Positions 35,429 to 43,082 are shown, numbered from the stretch's first letter. The stretch is 64,000 nt of DNA from Pseudomonas nitroreducens (GCF_024170165.1 NZ_JALJXP010000004.1:124001-188000); one strand, 5' to 3'. Notes: generated by a model not told the origin, from the sequence alone. Numbers and translations: made by a program.

Positions 35429-36339
35429 GCCTCGGCGCGTCGGTAGGCAGGCACGCTCGCCGGCGAATCCACCATCACCGCATCCGCTCCCAGTTGATGG
35501 GCGGCGCCATACGCTGCCGCCGAGTTGATACCGAACATCACCACCTTCGTGCCGGCGGCGTGGCGCACGCACTCCATGGCCTGCTGCGTCCACAACCGCG
35601 CCGGCTTCACCTGATAGGACGACGAGCCAAGAGTGAACTGCTCCGTCACCGTCAGCTCGCGCTCCAGTTCGATGCCCATCCAGGTTCCAGCGACCGGCGC
35701 TGAGCAACGGCCGGCCAGCGCCAGATCGACTAGCCGGTTGCGCGTCGCGTCACGGCTCTCGAAGCGCTGCGCCCGGTCCGCGTGGTGCTGCGCCAGGTAA
35801 TCGCTGGCATCCCGCTCGGTGGAGTAGAAGCGCACCCGCGACCACGCCTGCTGTTCATCCAGCGTGCGGGCCACCGCCTCGATGACATCGCCCACCGGTT
35901 GCGACTTGATATCGAGGAAAAGCGGAACCGACGGTGGAATGGCCCGCAACGCCTCGGCCAGTGTCGGGATCGCCTGCGGCTCTGCGCGGTACGGGTAATT
36001 GCCCGCGGCATCCTTGTATTGATAACCCGCATTCACCGGGCGCAATTGCGCCAGCGACTTCGAGCCCACCGCCCCCTGGGCATCGGTCAATGCCGAGAGG
36101 TCCGCCGGCCGGTACAGCACCGCGACGCCATCGGCGGAAACCTGCACCGACAGCCACAAGGCATCGCTGTGGTTGGCCAGCGCCTTGCGAATCGCCAGCA
36201 GCGTGTTCTCCGGCGCATCCGCCGTACCGGCTCGATGCGCCACCACCTCGGGGGGCGGCAACGACGTCCGCACACCATCGCTACTGCATCCCGCCAGCAA
36301 AGCCAATCCCAGCAGCGCGCCTGTCCGTTTCAGTTTCAT
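35413..36339 (-). CDS. GDPD-like lipoprotein lacking the usual metal ligands
   Basis: A 308-residue lipoprotein (lipid on Cys18) with the fold of glycerophosphodiester phosphodiesterases: VAHRAG at 33-38 and PENTLLAI at 43-50. The next metal-binding block, normally ELDV then HD, reads WLSV (62-65) and YRPADL here, so the Glu, Asp and second His are replaced by Trp62, Ser64 and Arg77. The protein is therefore probably not a normal phosphodiesterase, unless other residues supply the metal. Convergent with one DUF4136 gene and divergent from another. Confidence 0.72.
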   Translation of the reverse strand: MKLKRTGALLGLALLAGCSSDGVRTSLPPPEVVAHRAGTADAPENTLLAIRKALANHSDALWLSVQVSADGVAVLYRPADLSALTDAQGAVGSKSLAQLRPVNAGYQYKDAAGNYPYRAEPQAIPTLAEALRAIPPSVPLFLDIKSQPVGDVIEAVARTLDEQQAWSRVRFYSTERDASDYLAQHHADRAQRFESRDATRNRLVDLALAGRCSAPVAGTWMGIELERELTVTEQFTLGSSSYQVKPARLWTQQAMECVRHAAGTKVVMFGINSAAAYGAAHQLGADAVMVDSPASVPAYRRAEAQPGG

Positions 36340-36471
36340 TTCCCACTCCGACGCATGAACGAGCCACGACTCTAGCAACGGGAAGCACCGCGCTAGACGC
36401 TGAACATTCCCCGCTTGCCATTCCCTCTGCCTTGCGCTTGGATGGAATTCTCTGACAGGAGTATTGCGATC

Positions 36472-37044
36472 ATGATCCGCCGTTTGCTGTCCCGTTCACT
36501 GTTGCTGGGCCTGCTGCTCGGCCTCGCCGCCTGCGAGACCACCAGTGTCAGCCGCGACTACGACACCACCCGCGACTTCTCCCGCTACCTGACCTGGAGC
36601 TGGGCGCAGCCAGCCTTCGAGTACCGCCCGGACGACCCACGCATCAAGAGCGACCTCACCGAGCAGCGCATCAGCGACGCCATCGTCGGCGAGTTCGACC
36701 AGCGCGGCCTGCGCCAGGCACAGGGCGGCCACCCCGGCGACGTGAAGCTGCGCGCCTACCTGATCGTCGACCAGCGCCAGGACCAGGTCACCACCTACAC
36801 CGGCGGCTACTGGGGCGGTTACTGGGGAGGCTACTGGGGCCCGCCGCCCATGGCCGAGAGCCGCACCGTGACCTACAAGGTCGCCACCATTCAGGTCGAC
36901 ATGTTCGACGGCAAGGATGGCAAGCTGGTCTGGCGCGGCAGTGGCGAGCAGATCATGCGCAGCAGCCCGCCGACGCCCGCCGAGCGTGAAGCGGCGATCC
37001 GCGAGACGGTGCAGAAGATCATCGCCCAGTACCCGCCGCACTGA
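36472..37044 (+). CDS. DUF4136 lipoprotein, paralogue
   Basis: A 190-residue lipoprotein (lipid on Cys21, GLAAC). The mature part matches the protein at 34847 in order: YLTWSW, RISDAIVGEFDQRGLRQA, a YWGGYWGGYWG loop, MFDGKDGKLVWRGSGE and a C-terminal helix. Probably outer-membrane-anchored, function unknown. It is followed after 23 bases by the GNAT gene and may lead that operon. Confidence 0.78.
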   Translation: MIRRLLSRSLLLGLLLGLAACETTSVSRDYDTTRDFSRYLTWSWAQPAFEYRPDDPRIKSDLTEQRISDAIVGEFDQRGLRQAQGGHPGDVKLRAYLIVDQRQDQVTTYTGGYWGGYWGGYWGPPPMAESRTVTYKVATIQVDMFDGKDGKLVWRGSGEQIMRSSPPTPAEREAAIRETVQKIIAQYPPH

Positions 37045-37067
37045 TCTGCAAAGACACCGGAGAACGC

Positions 37068-37562
37068 GTGAACCAGACTGCCCTGCAGCACCGCCCCGCC
37101 CTCGCCGACGACCTCGGTGCGGTGGTCGGCTTTCCCCAGGACGCCGACGAACTCTTCTACTGCTACCCCAAGGCAAGCTGGCCGCTGACCATCGGCCAGC
37201 TCGCCGCTGCCATGGCCGAACGGCGCGGCAGCAGTGTGGCGCTGCTGGACGGTCGGGTCGCCGGCTTCGCCAACTTCTACCAGTGGCAACCCAACGAATT
37301 CTGCGCGCTGGGCAACATGATGGTCGCGCCCTGGGCGCGGCGGCATGGCGTAGCGCAGTACCTGATCGAGGTCATGGAGAATCTCGCCCGCGACCAGTAC
37401 AAGGCGCAGGTCATGAAAGTGTCCTGCTTCAACGCCAACGCCGCCGGCCTGCTGCTGTACGCACGCCTGGGCTACAAGCCGCAGGGCATCGTCGAGCGCG
37501 CCGACCCGCAGGGCCGGCGCATCGCCCTGGTCCAACTGGAGAAAGCCCTTGTCCACACCTGA
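37068..37562 (+). CDS. GNAT family N-acetyltransferase
   Basis: A 164-residue GNAT protein. NMMVAPWARRHGVAQYLI (about 84-101) carries the acetyl-CoA pyrophosphate loop in the form RRHGVA, and FNANAAGLLLYARLGYKP is the typical C-terminal part. It starts with GTG 37068. It overlaps the DsrE-like gene by 14 bases and so is the first gene of a compact four-gene operon. Substrate unknown. Confidence 0.8.
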   Translation: MNQTALQHRPALADDLGAVVGFPQDADELFYCYPKASWPLTIGQLAAAMAERRGSSVALLDGRVAGFANFYQWQPNEFCALGNMMVAPWARRHGVAQYLIEVMENLARDQYKAQVMKVSCFNANAAGLLLYARLGYKPQGIVERADPQGRRIALVQLEKALVHT

Positions 37563-37923
37563 GCCCCAGCGTGTGCTGATCATCGTCAGCAGCGGCCCGA
37601 GCACCCCGGCGCGCTGCGCCGCCCCCTTCTACACCGCCACGCTGCTGGCGTGCATGGATGCCAGGGTCACCCTGTTCCTCAGCGGCGAAGGCACACGCCT
37701 GGCCTTCCAGGACATCGCTGACACGCTCTACGCCGCCGAGGATGGCGAGCCCATCAGCCACTTCATCCAGCAGGCCAAGGAAGCCGGCGCCCGCCTGCTG
37801 ATGTGCCGTGCACCCGGCGTGGCCATCGACGAAAGCCGGTTGATCGAGGAAGTCGACGAGATCGCCAGCGGCGGCGAACTGGCGCGCATGATCCTCGAAT
37901 ACGACCGGGTGCTGACGCTGTGA
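37549..37923 (+). CDS. DsrE family protein
   Basis: A 124-residue DsrE/DsrF-like protein with a TTG start inside the GNAT gene. It has the fold signature VLIIVSSGPS, TLLACMDARVTLFLSGEG and a single late cysteine, Cys86, in RLLMCRAPG, the position used by sulfur-carrying DsrE proteins. It overlaps the following H-protein-like gene by 4 bases. Such pairs suggest sulfur transfer between a persulfide carrier and a lipoyl protein, but this is inference. Confidence 0.78.
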   Translation: MSTPEPQRVLIIVSSGPSTPARCAAPFYTATLLACMDARVTLFLSGEGTRLAFQDIADTLYAAEDGEPISHFIQQAKEAGARLLMCRAPGVAIDESRLIEEVDEIASGGELARMILEYDRVLTL

Positions 37924-38381
37924 AGCTGCACGGCCTGGAGTTCCCCGACGACCTGCTCTACGCCCCCGACTACAACCTCTGGCTGCGCGAGGAAGAAGGC
38001 GGTGCCGTCACCCTCGGGCTCACCGCCTACGGTTGCGCGGTCTACGGGCAGATCTTCGCCTTCACTCCCAAGCGCGATGGCTGGCACATCGACTGCGACC
38101 GCAGCTTCGGCGTGGTGGAATTCGCCAAGGCCGCCTCGTCGGCGCGCAGCCCGCTCGACGGCAGCGTCCTCGCCAGCAACGAAGCCGTGGTGCGCAGGCC
38201 AGGGCTGATCAACCAGGACTGCTACGGCGAAGGCTGGATGGTGCGCCTGAAGCCCGACGACTGGGCCGCCGCCCGTGGCCGCTTCCTGCAGGGCGAAGCC
38301 GCGCTGGAGGCCTTCGCCCAGCGCATGCACCTGGACAACTTCGACCCCGACGACGACGGGGTCCAGGCCCTGCGCCCATGA
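37920..38381 (+). CDS. Glycine-cleavage H-protein-like lipoyl carrier
   Basis: A 153-residue relative of GcvH. The lipoylation segment FGVVEFAKAASSARSPLDG has Lys70 at the modified position, as in the ESVKAAS block of GcvH. The C-terminal part (NQDCYGEGWMVRLKP) also fits. No gcvT, gcvP or lipoate ligase gene is near. It is locked between a DsrE gene and a VanX gene by ATGA-type overlaps. Lipoate-binding H-like proteins next to DsrE proteins take part in sulfur metabolism in other bacteria, so a role outside glycine cleavage is likely. Confidence 0.78.
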   Translation: MKLHGLEFPDDLLYAPDYNLWLREEEGGAVTLGLTAYGCAVYGQIFAFTPKRDGWHIDCDRSFGVVEFAKAASSARSPLDGSVLASNEAVVRRPGLINQDCYGEGWMVRLKPDDWAAARGRFLQGEAALEAFAQRMHLDNFDPDDDGVQALRP

Positions 38382-39061
38382 GCCGGGCAGGCGCGCAGTT
38401 CACGCTGCTGCTCTGCCTGCTCACCAGCCCGGCACTCCGCGCCGACCAGCCAGCGCAGGACGGCTTCGTCTACCTCGACCAGATACTGAAATCCGCACGC
38501 TATGACGTGCGCTACGCCGGCGCCGACAACTTCGTCGGCGAGCCCATCGACGGTTACCAGAAGGCGCGGATCATCCTCACCCGCGAGGCTGCCAGCGCCT
38601 TGGCGGCGGTGGAAAAGGACGTCGCCCTCAGCGGCCTGGCGCTGAAGATCTTCGATGGATATCGCCCGCAACGTGCGGTGAATGACTTCCGCCGCTGGGC
38701 TGCCGACCCGCAGGATGTCCGGCAGAAGGCCAACTACTACCCGCAACTGGACAAGCCTGCGCTATTCCGCGACGGCTACATCGCCAAGCACTCCGGGCAC
38801 TCGCGCGGCAGCACCGTCGACCTCACGCTGGTGGATTCGAAAACCGGGGAAGAACTGGACATGGGCAGCCCGTTCGATTTCTTCGGGCCCATCTCCCATC
38901 ACGGCACCGCGCTGGTCAGCGTGCAGCAGACGCGCCACCGCGAGACGCTGCGCCAGGCCATGCTGCGGCACGGCTTCGAGCCCTACGGCGCCGAGTGGTG
39001 GCACTACACCCTGAAGGCCGAACCCTACCCGAAGACCTACTTCGACTTCCCGGTGCAGTGA
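38378..39061 (+). CDS. D-Ala-D-Ala dipeptidase (VanX/DdpX family)
   Basis: A 227-residue zinc dipeptidase of the VanX type with a signal peptide (about 1-21), so periplasmic. The zinc site is visible as SGHSRGSTVDLTL (His and Asp) and EWWHY (Glu, His). FDGYRPQRAV is the substrate-side Arg block. It splits D-Ala-D-Ala or related dipeptides and may recycle peptidoglycan. It overlaps the H-like gene by 4 bases, an unexpected operon mate. Confidence 0.87.
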   Translation: MSRAGAQFTLLLCLLTSPALRADQPAQDGFVYLDQILKSARYDVRYAGADNFVGEPIDGYQKARIILTREAASALAAVEKDVALSGLALKIFDGYRPQRAVNDFRRWAADPQDVRQKANYYPQLDKPALFRDGYIAKHSGHSRGSTVDLTLVDSKTGEELDMGSPFDFFGPISHHGTALVSVQQTRHRETLRQAMLRHGFEPYGAEWWHYTLKAEPYPKTYFDFPVQ

Positions 39062-39079
39062 GCGTCCCGGCATGCTCTT

Positions 39080-39170
39080 CGTAGGAGCGAGCTTGCTCGC
39101 GAACCTCCCAACACCGATGCCGCCAGCTAATTCCCTTCGCGAGCAATAACGATGGCGTCCCCCTTGCACC
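39080..39170. repeat. Family A REP units
   Basis: GTAGGAGCGAGCTTGCTCGC at 39081 and, on its right, TTCGCGAGCAATAACGATGG (39136-39155) with GCGTCCCCC. The second is the insert-carrying form also seen at 991. The two units are in opposite orientation. Confidence 0.7.
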
Positions 39171-39264
39171 AACGGGACTGGCACCGGCACCTGACATTCG
39201 CGGAACCCTCTGTGTGAAACCCTCCTCCAACCCTCGCCCCGCCCACCGCATCACTGGAGCGCCC

Positions 39265-39888
39265 ATGTCCCCGCAAGCCCCCGAATTCGACGGCCAGCGC
39301 TGGAGCAACGCCGAAGAAGACCGCATCGAAGTCGTCGCCGCCGATCCCTGCTGGCCCCGGCGCTTCACCGAAGAAGCCGCCGCCATCGCCCGGGCAGCCA
39401 GCCTTCCCGGCCTGGGCATCGAGCACATCGGCAGCACCGCCGTGCCGGGGCTGGACGCCAAGCCGATCATCGACATCCTCCTGCTGCCGCCACCGGGCAG
39501 CGATCCGCACCAACTGATCGAACCGCTGCAAGAACTGGGCTACCAGTACTGGGCCGAGAACCCCGACACCTCGCGGATGTTCTTCGTCAAAGGCATGCCC
39601 CCGCTGGGCAGCGGGCGCAGCCACCACGTCCACGTCATGGGCCTGAGCGACGCCTCGCGCCGCCTGCTGTTCCGCGACTGGCTGCGCACCCACCCCGACG
39701 ACGCGCAGCTCTACGCCCAGGTAAAGCACGAACTGGCGAAGCGCTTCCCCACTGACCGCGACGCCTACACCGAAGGCAAGGACGAAGTCGTCGCGCAGAT
39801 ACTCGGCCGCGCGCTCAATCCGCCCGAGCACCACCGCGACGGCGAAGCAGCCCACGGCGGCGAAATCCAGGGGCCGGACAGCCGCTGA
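39265..39888 (+). CDS. GrpB family (UPF0157) nucleotidyltransferase-like protein
   Basis: A 207-residue GrpB-like protein. IEHIGSTAVPGLDAKPIIDI is quoted in part as HIGSTAVPGL and KPIIDI, the family signature of a nucleotidyltransferase fold, and HHVHVMG follows. GrpB relatives are linked to CoaE-like folds and small-molecule nucleotidylation, but no reaction is known here. Start 39265 has GGAGC upstream. Confidence 0.8.
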   Translation: MSPQAPEFDGQRWSNAEEDRIEVVAADPCWPRRFTEEAAAIARAASLPGLGIEHIGSTAVPGLDAKPIIDILLLPPPGSDPHQLIEPLQELGYQYWAENPDTSRMFFVKGMPPLGSGRSHHVHVMGLSDASRRLLFRDWLRTHPDDAQLYAQVKHELAKRFPTDRDAYTEGKDEVVAQILGRALNPPEHHRDGEAAHGGEIQGPDSR

Positions 39889-39960
39889 AGAACGCCACGC
39901 GTTAATCCGCCGTTAATCCAGCCGGCCGAAGCTCGGGGCTCCCCTTCAGGAGGAAGTCCC

Positions 39961-40164
39961 ATGCTCAAGCTCTCCGTGGTCACCTTCGCCTGCGTCACCC
40001 TGGTCGGCTGCGCCGACTCCCCGCACTTCAGCCACTTCAACGCCATCGAATCGCCGGTGCGCGAATCCTTCGGCGAAGACAACCTCGAACGCCAGCCCAC
40101 CCGCGTGCGCCTGCAAAGCGACGATTACTCGGCGCAACAACAGCGGATGATGTGGGGCCAGTGA
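39961..40164 (+). CDS. Small lipoprotein of unknown function
   Basis: A 67-residue lipoprotein with Cys17 (LVGC) as lipid site. The rest is polar with two short blocks, SPHFSHFNAIESPVRE and QSDDYSAQQQRMM. A strong AGGAGG site precedes ATG 39961. Function unknown. Confidence 0.65.
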   Translation: MLKLSVVTFACVTLVGCADSPHFSHFNAIESPVRESFGEDNLERQPTRVRLQSDDYSAQQQRMMWGQ

Positions 40165-40247
40165 CGCCGCAACACCTCGGCAGACCGCGCCAGCGGCTGC
40201 CGATTGCGCTATAACGCTTGCTCCCCCAAGGCACAGGAACGGACACC

Positions 40248-40463
40248 ATGGCCTTCGACTGGCACAGCGACCCGATCACCCGCCAGACCCCGCTCGACGC
40301 CCACTACCGCAACACCCAGAACGTCCGCCGCTTCATGACCGAGCACTGCGGCGAAGGCTTCCATTTCGACCGCGCCTTCATGGCCTGGGTACGCAGCGAC
40401 GCGCCAGCGGACATGGGGGCAGTGGTGGATGAGTGGCGCCGCCGCAAGCAAGGGAAGGGCTGA
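40248..40463 (+). CDS. DUF6434 domain small protein
   Basis: A 71-residue protein starting MAFDWHSDPITRQT. The block YRNTQNVRRFMTEHCG is typical of DUF6434 proteins, which often accompany SAP-like DNA-binding parts. CACAGGAACGGACACC gives the ribosome binding site for ATG 40248, preferred to the longer start at 40218. Function unknown. The next gene starts right after its stop codon. Confidence 0.65.
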   Translation: MAFDWHSDPITRQTPLDAHYRNTQNVRRFMTEHCGEGFHFDRAFMAWVRSDAPADMGAVVDEWRRRKQGKG

Positions 40464-40886
40464 ATGCACCAACCGACATTCACGCCCGAGGGGGTATGCC
40501 ATCGCACCGGCCTCGGCAAGCAGGACAAACTCGTGCGCCAATGGCTAGTCGGTATTCCGCTTGCCGACAGGACAGAGTTCCTCAGGCAGCTCTGGCCGCT
40601 GAACTACCGGTACGCGCTCGATCTCTTCCAGGCCGCGCAGCTTCCCGCCAATGAGAACAGGCAACTGGTGCGGCATTGGCTTCGCTCAGGCCATCACAAT
40701 GCAGCACAGGCGCTTATCCAGCGGGCGACTCCTGTCCTGGGAGAGAAGACGTTCTGGCGGATTGCCTCAGAGGAAACACTGACTTCTGCCATGCGTGACT
40801 TTCTGAACTACTACGGCGGCAATCTTCTGGACGAGGCGCGCCTGACCTCAACAGCCGTCAGCGTTGACTCCAGCTCCCAGCCATAG
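40464..40886 (+). CDS. Hypothetical protein
   Basis: A 140-residue mostly helical protein that begins at the base after the stop of the DUF6434 gene, with AAGGG upstream. It has repeated Leu/Arg helices (RQLVRHWLRSGHHNAAQAL). No signal peptide or membrane helix. I do not recognise the family. The 3' end overlaps the convergent gene by 39 bases. Confidence 0.55.
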   Translation: MHQPTFTPEGVCHRTGLGKQDKLVRQWLVGIPLADRTEFLRQLWPLNYRYALDLFQAAQLPANENRQLVRHWLRSGHHNAAQALIQRATPVLGEKTFWRIASEETLTSAMRDFLNYYGGNLLDEARLTSTAVSVDSSSQP

Positions 40887-41297
40887 CGTGAAGCTGCCAT
40901 CGCGGATCGGCATCGCCTGCCGCACCACGCTGTAGCGCAGCGGCAGCACGCCGCCGGTGCTGACCTTCAACCGGTCAGCCAGCGCCAGCACCTCCTCGAA
41001 GGAAGCCTCCGGCAGGTACTTGTTGAAGGAGTAGCTGTCGCGGCCGATCAGCACCTGCACCGCGTACACGTCCTGCCCGACCGGGTCGTAGACCAGCAGC
41101 CCCTGCAACTCGATGCCCGCCGGCAACCGGAACAGCGCCCGCACCAGCAGCAACGAAACACCGGGCGCCACCTCCGCCGCCGTCGCCAGCGGCACCAGGA
41201 ACACCTCCTCGCGAGCGCCGTCCTGCCAGCGCCACAGGTCGCTCAGTTCCAGATGGTCTTCGGTGAACTGGTCCAGTCTGACCATGGCTCGACTCAT
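40848..41297 (-). CDS. Hypothetical protein
   Basis: A 149-residue soluble protein rich in beta-strand and helix patterns (EVFLVPLATAAEVAPG, VQVLIGRDSYSFNKYLP). No signal peptide. No known motif was recognised. It overlaps the end of the opposite-strand gene by 39 bases. Confidence 0.55.
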   Translation of the reverse strand: MSRAMVRLDQFTEDHLELSDLWRWQDGAREEVFLVPLATAAEVAPGVSLLLVRALFRLPAGIELQGLLVYDPVGQDVYAVQVLIGRDSYSFNKYLPEASFEEVLALADRLKVSTGGVLPLRYSVVRQAMPIRDGSFTLWLGAGVNADGC

Positions 41298-41347
41298 CCT
41301 TGCGGGAATGCCTGCCGCGACCTCGGGACAGCGTGTTTACTAAGGCC

Positions 41348-41584
41348 CTAGCCGTCCACGTCCGGGGCAATTTGCCCACGCGCAGCGTCTGTTTCGCCCT
41401 TCCACAGCCAAAGTTCGTATTCCGGAAAGGCGGCGATCACCTGCTCGAGGTCTTCCACTCGCGTTTTGGTCTTCAGGTCCGTGGCGACGGTCTGCCAGCG
41501 GCGGCGGTTGCTGTTGGCAGTTTCAGCTGCCAATCGCGCAGGCCCCAAGTGGCGAACAAGAACCCTAAGGCGTTCTTCGATCAT
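41348..41584 (-). CDS. Small DNA-binding-like protein
   Basis: A 78-residue protein. The first half, MIEERLRVLVRHLG and LAAETANSNRRRWQTVATD, looks like a phage-repressor-type helix-turn-helix with a basic recognition segment, followed by VEDLEQVIAAFPEYELWLWKGE, a dimerisation-type helix seen in small phage-derived regulators. Three dyads lie directly upstream of its start. Autoregulation is likely. It may also control the opposite gene pair at 41876. Confidence 0.6.
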   Translation of the reverse strand: MIEERLRVLVRHLGPARLAAETANSNRRRWQTVATDLKTKTRVEDLEQVIAAFPEYELWLWKGETDAARGQIAPDVDG

Positions 41585-41603
41585 AAAGTCGCTCGCAGAA
41601 ACT

Positions 41604-41667
41604 AACGAAATATTTGACTGACGAATAATTCGTCTATAGCCTCAAACGGAATGACGAAATATTCGTC
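41604..41667. promoter_or_regulatory. Three operator-like dyads (GACGAA/TTCGTC)
   Basis: GACGAATAATTCGTC (41620-41634) and GACGAAATATTCGTC (41653-41667) share arms GACGAA/TTCGTC with AT-rich centres 33 bases apart. A weaker copy, AACGAAATATTTGAC, is at 41604-41618, centre 16 bases from the first. They lie between the divergent DNA-binding-protein gene and the tandem pair, in unusually AT-rich DNA. Confidence 0.65.
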
Positions 41668-41875
41668 AAGCACGTTAGCCATTTGAACTGTCAGGCTTGA
41701 AGCGCTGCTCGACCGATTCAAGGCTTGGTCAACTGCTGGCCTTGCCGTGCAAGGAACCACCGTGGTCCATCGATGCGAATAGTGAATCAATGGATATAGA
41801 ACTGGAAGCCCAAGACGGGCGGCCCGGCTGGACCGGCCGAAAAGTGCCAATCAAGGGTCTCGCAAGGAGCTGTGC

Positions 41876-42169
41876 ATGGCTGGCTACGACTTCTCCACTG
41901 CAATAGCGCTGATAGGGAAATTCGCCCTGGTAGAAACGGCCCACGGCGAAGGCTCCGCTCCTGGCTGGTACTGCGTGCAAATCCTGGGGGTTGTACCGCC
42001 ATTGGAAGGAGTTTTTGCCCACCCCTATTTTCTGGTGCGCGACATTCCATTCGAGTCCGATCTGCCGGAAGAGCTGTTCTGGGAAGAAATCAGGTCTCTT
42101 CAGGTATTGGATTCGGAGGAAGTACAAGCATGGAAGAACAGCGGGTTGCCCTCAGGAGTATCCCCATGA
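41876..42169 (+). CDS. Hypothetical protein, tandem paralogue 1
   Basis: A 97-residue soluble protein with a good AAGGAG site. It shares an ordered set of words with the next gene: AL(I/V)GKFALVET, C(V/I)QI(L/V)GVVPPL, PYFLV, (L/M)FW and SL(Q/K)VL(D/E). No known family was recognised. It is translationally coupled to the second copy by an ATGA overlap. It may be a small cytoplasmic binding or immunity-type protein, but nothing here proves it. Confidence 0.6.
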   Translation: MAGYDFSTAIALIGKFALVETAHGEGSAPGWYCVQILGVVPPLEGVFAHPYFLVRDIPFESDLPEELFWEEIRSLQVLDSEEVQAWKNSGLPSGVSP

Positions 42170-42462
42170 CCCGATACGGCTCGGCGAATCCCATATCCCT
42201 GCTCGGCCAGTACGCATTGGTATCCACCACCTGCGACGCCGACCCCACCCCGGAACTGCACTGCATCCAGATCGTCGGCGTGGTGCCTCCGCTGGATCAG
42301 ATCATCAGCCGCCCCTACTTCCTGGTGATGGACCAAACGCTCCGCCGCCCTTATCCACAGGAGATGTTCTGGCACAACATCCAGTCGCTGAAGGTTCTCG
42401 AACCGGGAGAGGTGGAAGCCTGCAAAGACCTGATTCCCCAGGACGGGATCATGATGTGCTGA
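42166..42462 (+). CDS. Hypothetical protein, tandem paralogue 2
   Basis: A 98-residue relative of the preceding protein (LLGQYALVST, CIQIVGVVPPLDQ, PYFLVMD, MFWHN, SLKVLEPGEVEA). Start ATG 42166 with AGGAG at 9 bases and the 4-base overlap with gene 1 are more convincing than a longer frame start at 42130. It ends 133 bases before tRNA-Sec. Function unknown. Confidence 0.6.
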   Translation: MTRYGSANPISLLGQYALVSTTCDADPTPELHCIQIVGVVPPLDQIISRPYFLVMDQTLRRPYPQEMFWHNIQSLKVLEPGEVEACKDLIPQDGIMMC

Positions 42463-42595
42463 CGCGGCCTGCCAGAGACCTTTTGATCGCGGGCGTAACA
42501 TCGGCGCCTGCGGCACCCGCAGACAAAAAGTACTTTGAATCGCTCCGCAATCGAGTACGAGCGCGACAAACCGCGCGGACCGAAGCAAAGGAAAT

Positions 42596-42691
42596 TGGCG
42601 GAAGGCAGTGAGAGTCGAACTCACCCAGGAACGGCTGCCGTCCCCCACCGGGTTTGAAGCCCGGCCACGCCACCGGGCGTGATTGCCTTCC
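42596..42691 (-). tRNA. selC: tRNA-Sec (anticodon TCA)
   Basis: A 96-base gene on the minus strand. It has the selenocysteine features: an 8-bp acceptor stem (GGAAGGCA/TGCCTTCC), a 6-bp D stem with a four-base loop (CACGCC-CGGT-GGCGTG), anticodon loop CTTCAAA, a long extra arm, a GTGAG/CTCAC T arm and the encoded GCCA end. The 5' half and about 97 bases upstream are repeated at 48685. It decodes the UGA in fdnG, with selA and selB in the same window. Confidence 0.96.
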
Positions 42692-42788
42692 CTGGTCAGA
42701 AGCCGGCTGCACGAAGGCAGCGGCGAAAGCGGGAGCCCGGATGTTGCCATCATTGCCATGACCGATGCCAGCGCAGCGATGCCGCAGC
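42650..42788. repeat. Left direct repeat (att-like), containing the 5' half of selC
   Basis: Begins in the anticodon arm (GGGTTTGAAGCCCGG) and runs 97 bases past the tRNA 5' end. It matches 48685-48823 at all but two of 139 positions (42669 G to T, 42781 G to A). The copy is joined to an intact tRNA 3' half, so this one is functional. Confidence 0.85.
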
Positions 42789-42836
42789 AGCCAATCCATC
42801 ACCCAACCCCACCCGCCACCGAACAAGCGAGCCCCC

Positions 42837-43082
42837 ATGGGAAACCTGCTGTTGAGCCGCAACATCTTCGAAGCCATTCACCTCTTCGTCGACCCGGAAT
42901 GCTCCGACGAAGAACTCATCCGCCAACTACGCAGCCAAAAGCTGGTGATCCGAATCGGCAGAGTGCAGGACCAGCAAGTGCGACTCGTCATCGCCGCGCC
43001 GCCCTGCGTCCGAGTTCTGCGCGAGGAACTGCTGCCGGCGGACGCGCATCAGTATCGCCGCGCGAAGAACAACCCACTCTGA
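42837..43082 (+). CDS. RsmN/RsmF-like CsrA family RNA-binding regulator
   Basis: An 81-residue CsrA-type protein. LLLSRNIFEAIHLF is the first strand, and QQVRLVIAAPPCVRVLREEL is the second half with the conserved RNA-binding Arg at position 62, as in RsmN of P. aeruginosa. Between them is an inserted helix, DEELIRQLRSQK, which is absent from classic CsrA but present in RsmN. It should bind GGA-containing mRNA leaders. It sits just inside the left repeat of the selC island and so is probably mobile cargo that could alter host regulation. Confidence 0.8.
   Translation: MGNLLLSRNIFEAIHLFVDPECSDEELIRQLRSQKLVIRIGRVQDQQVRLVIAAPPCVRVLREELLPADAHQYRRAKNNPL

Noticed and set aside
41602-41850. Minus-strand 82-residue frame upstream of the small DNA-binding gene
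   Set aside because: It covers the operator array and has no ribosome binding site or recognisable fold.
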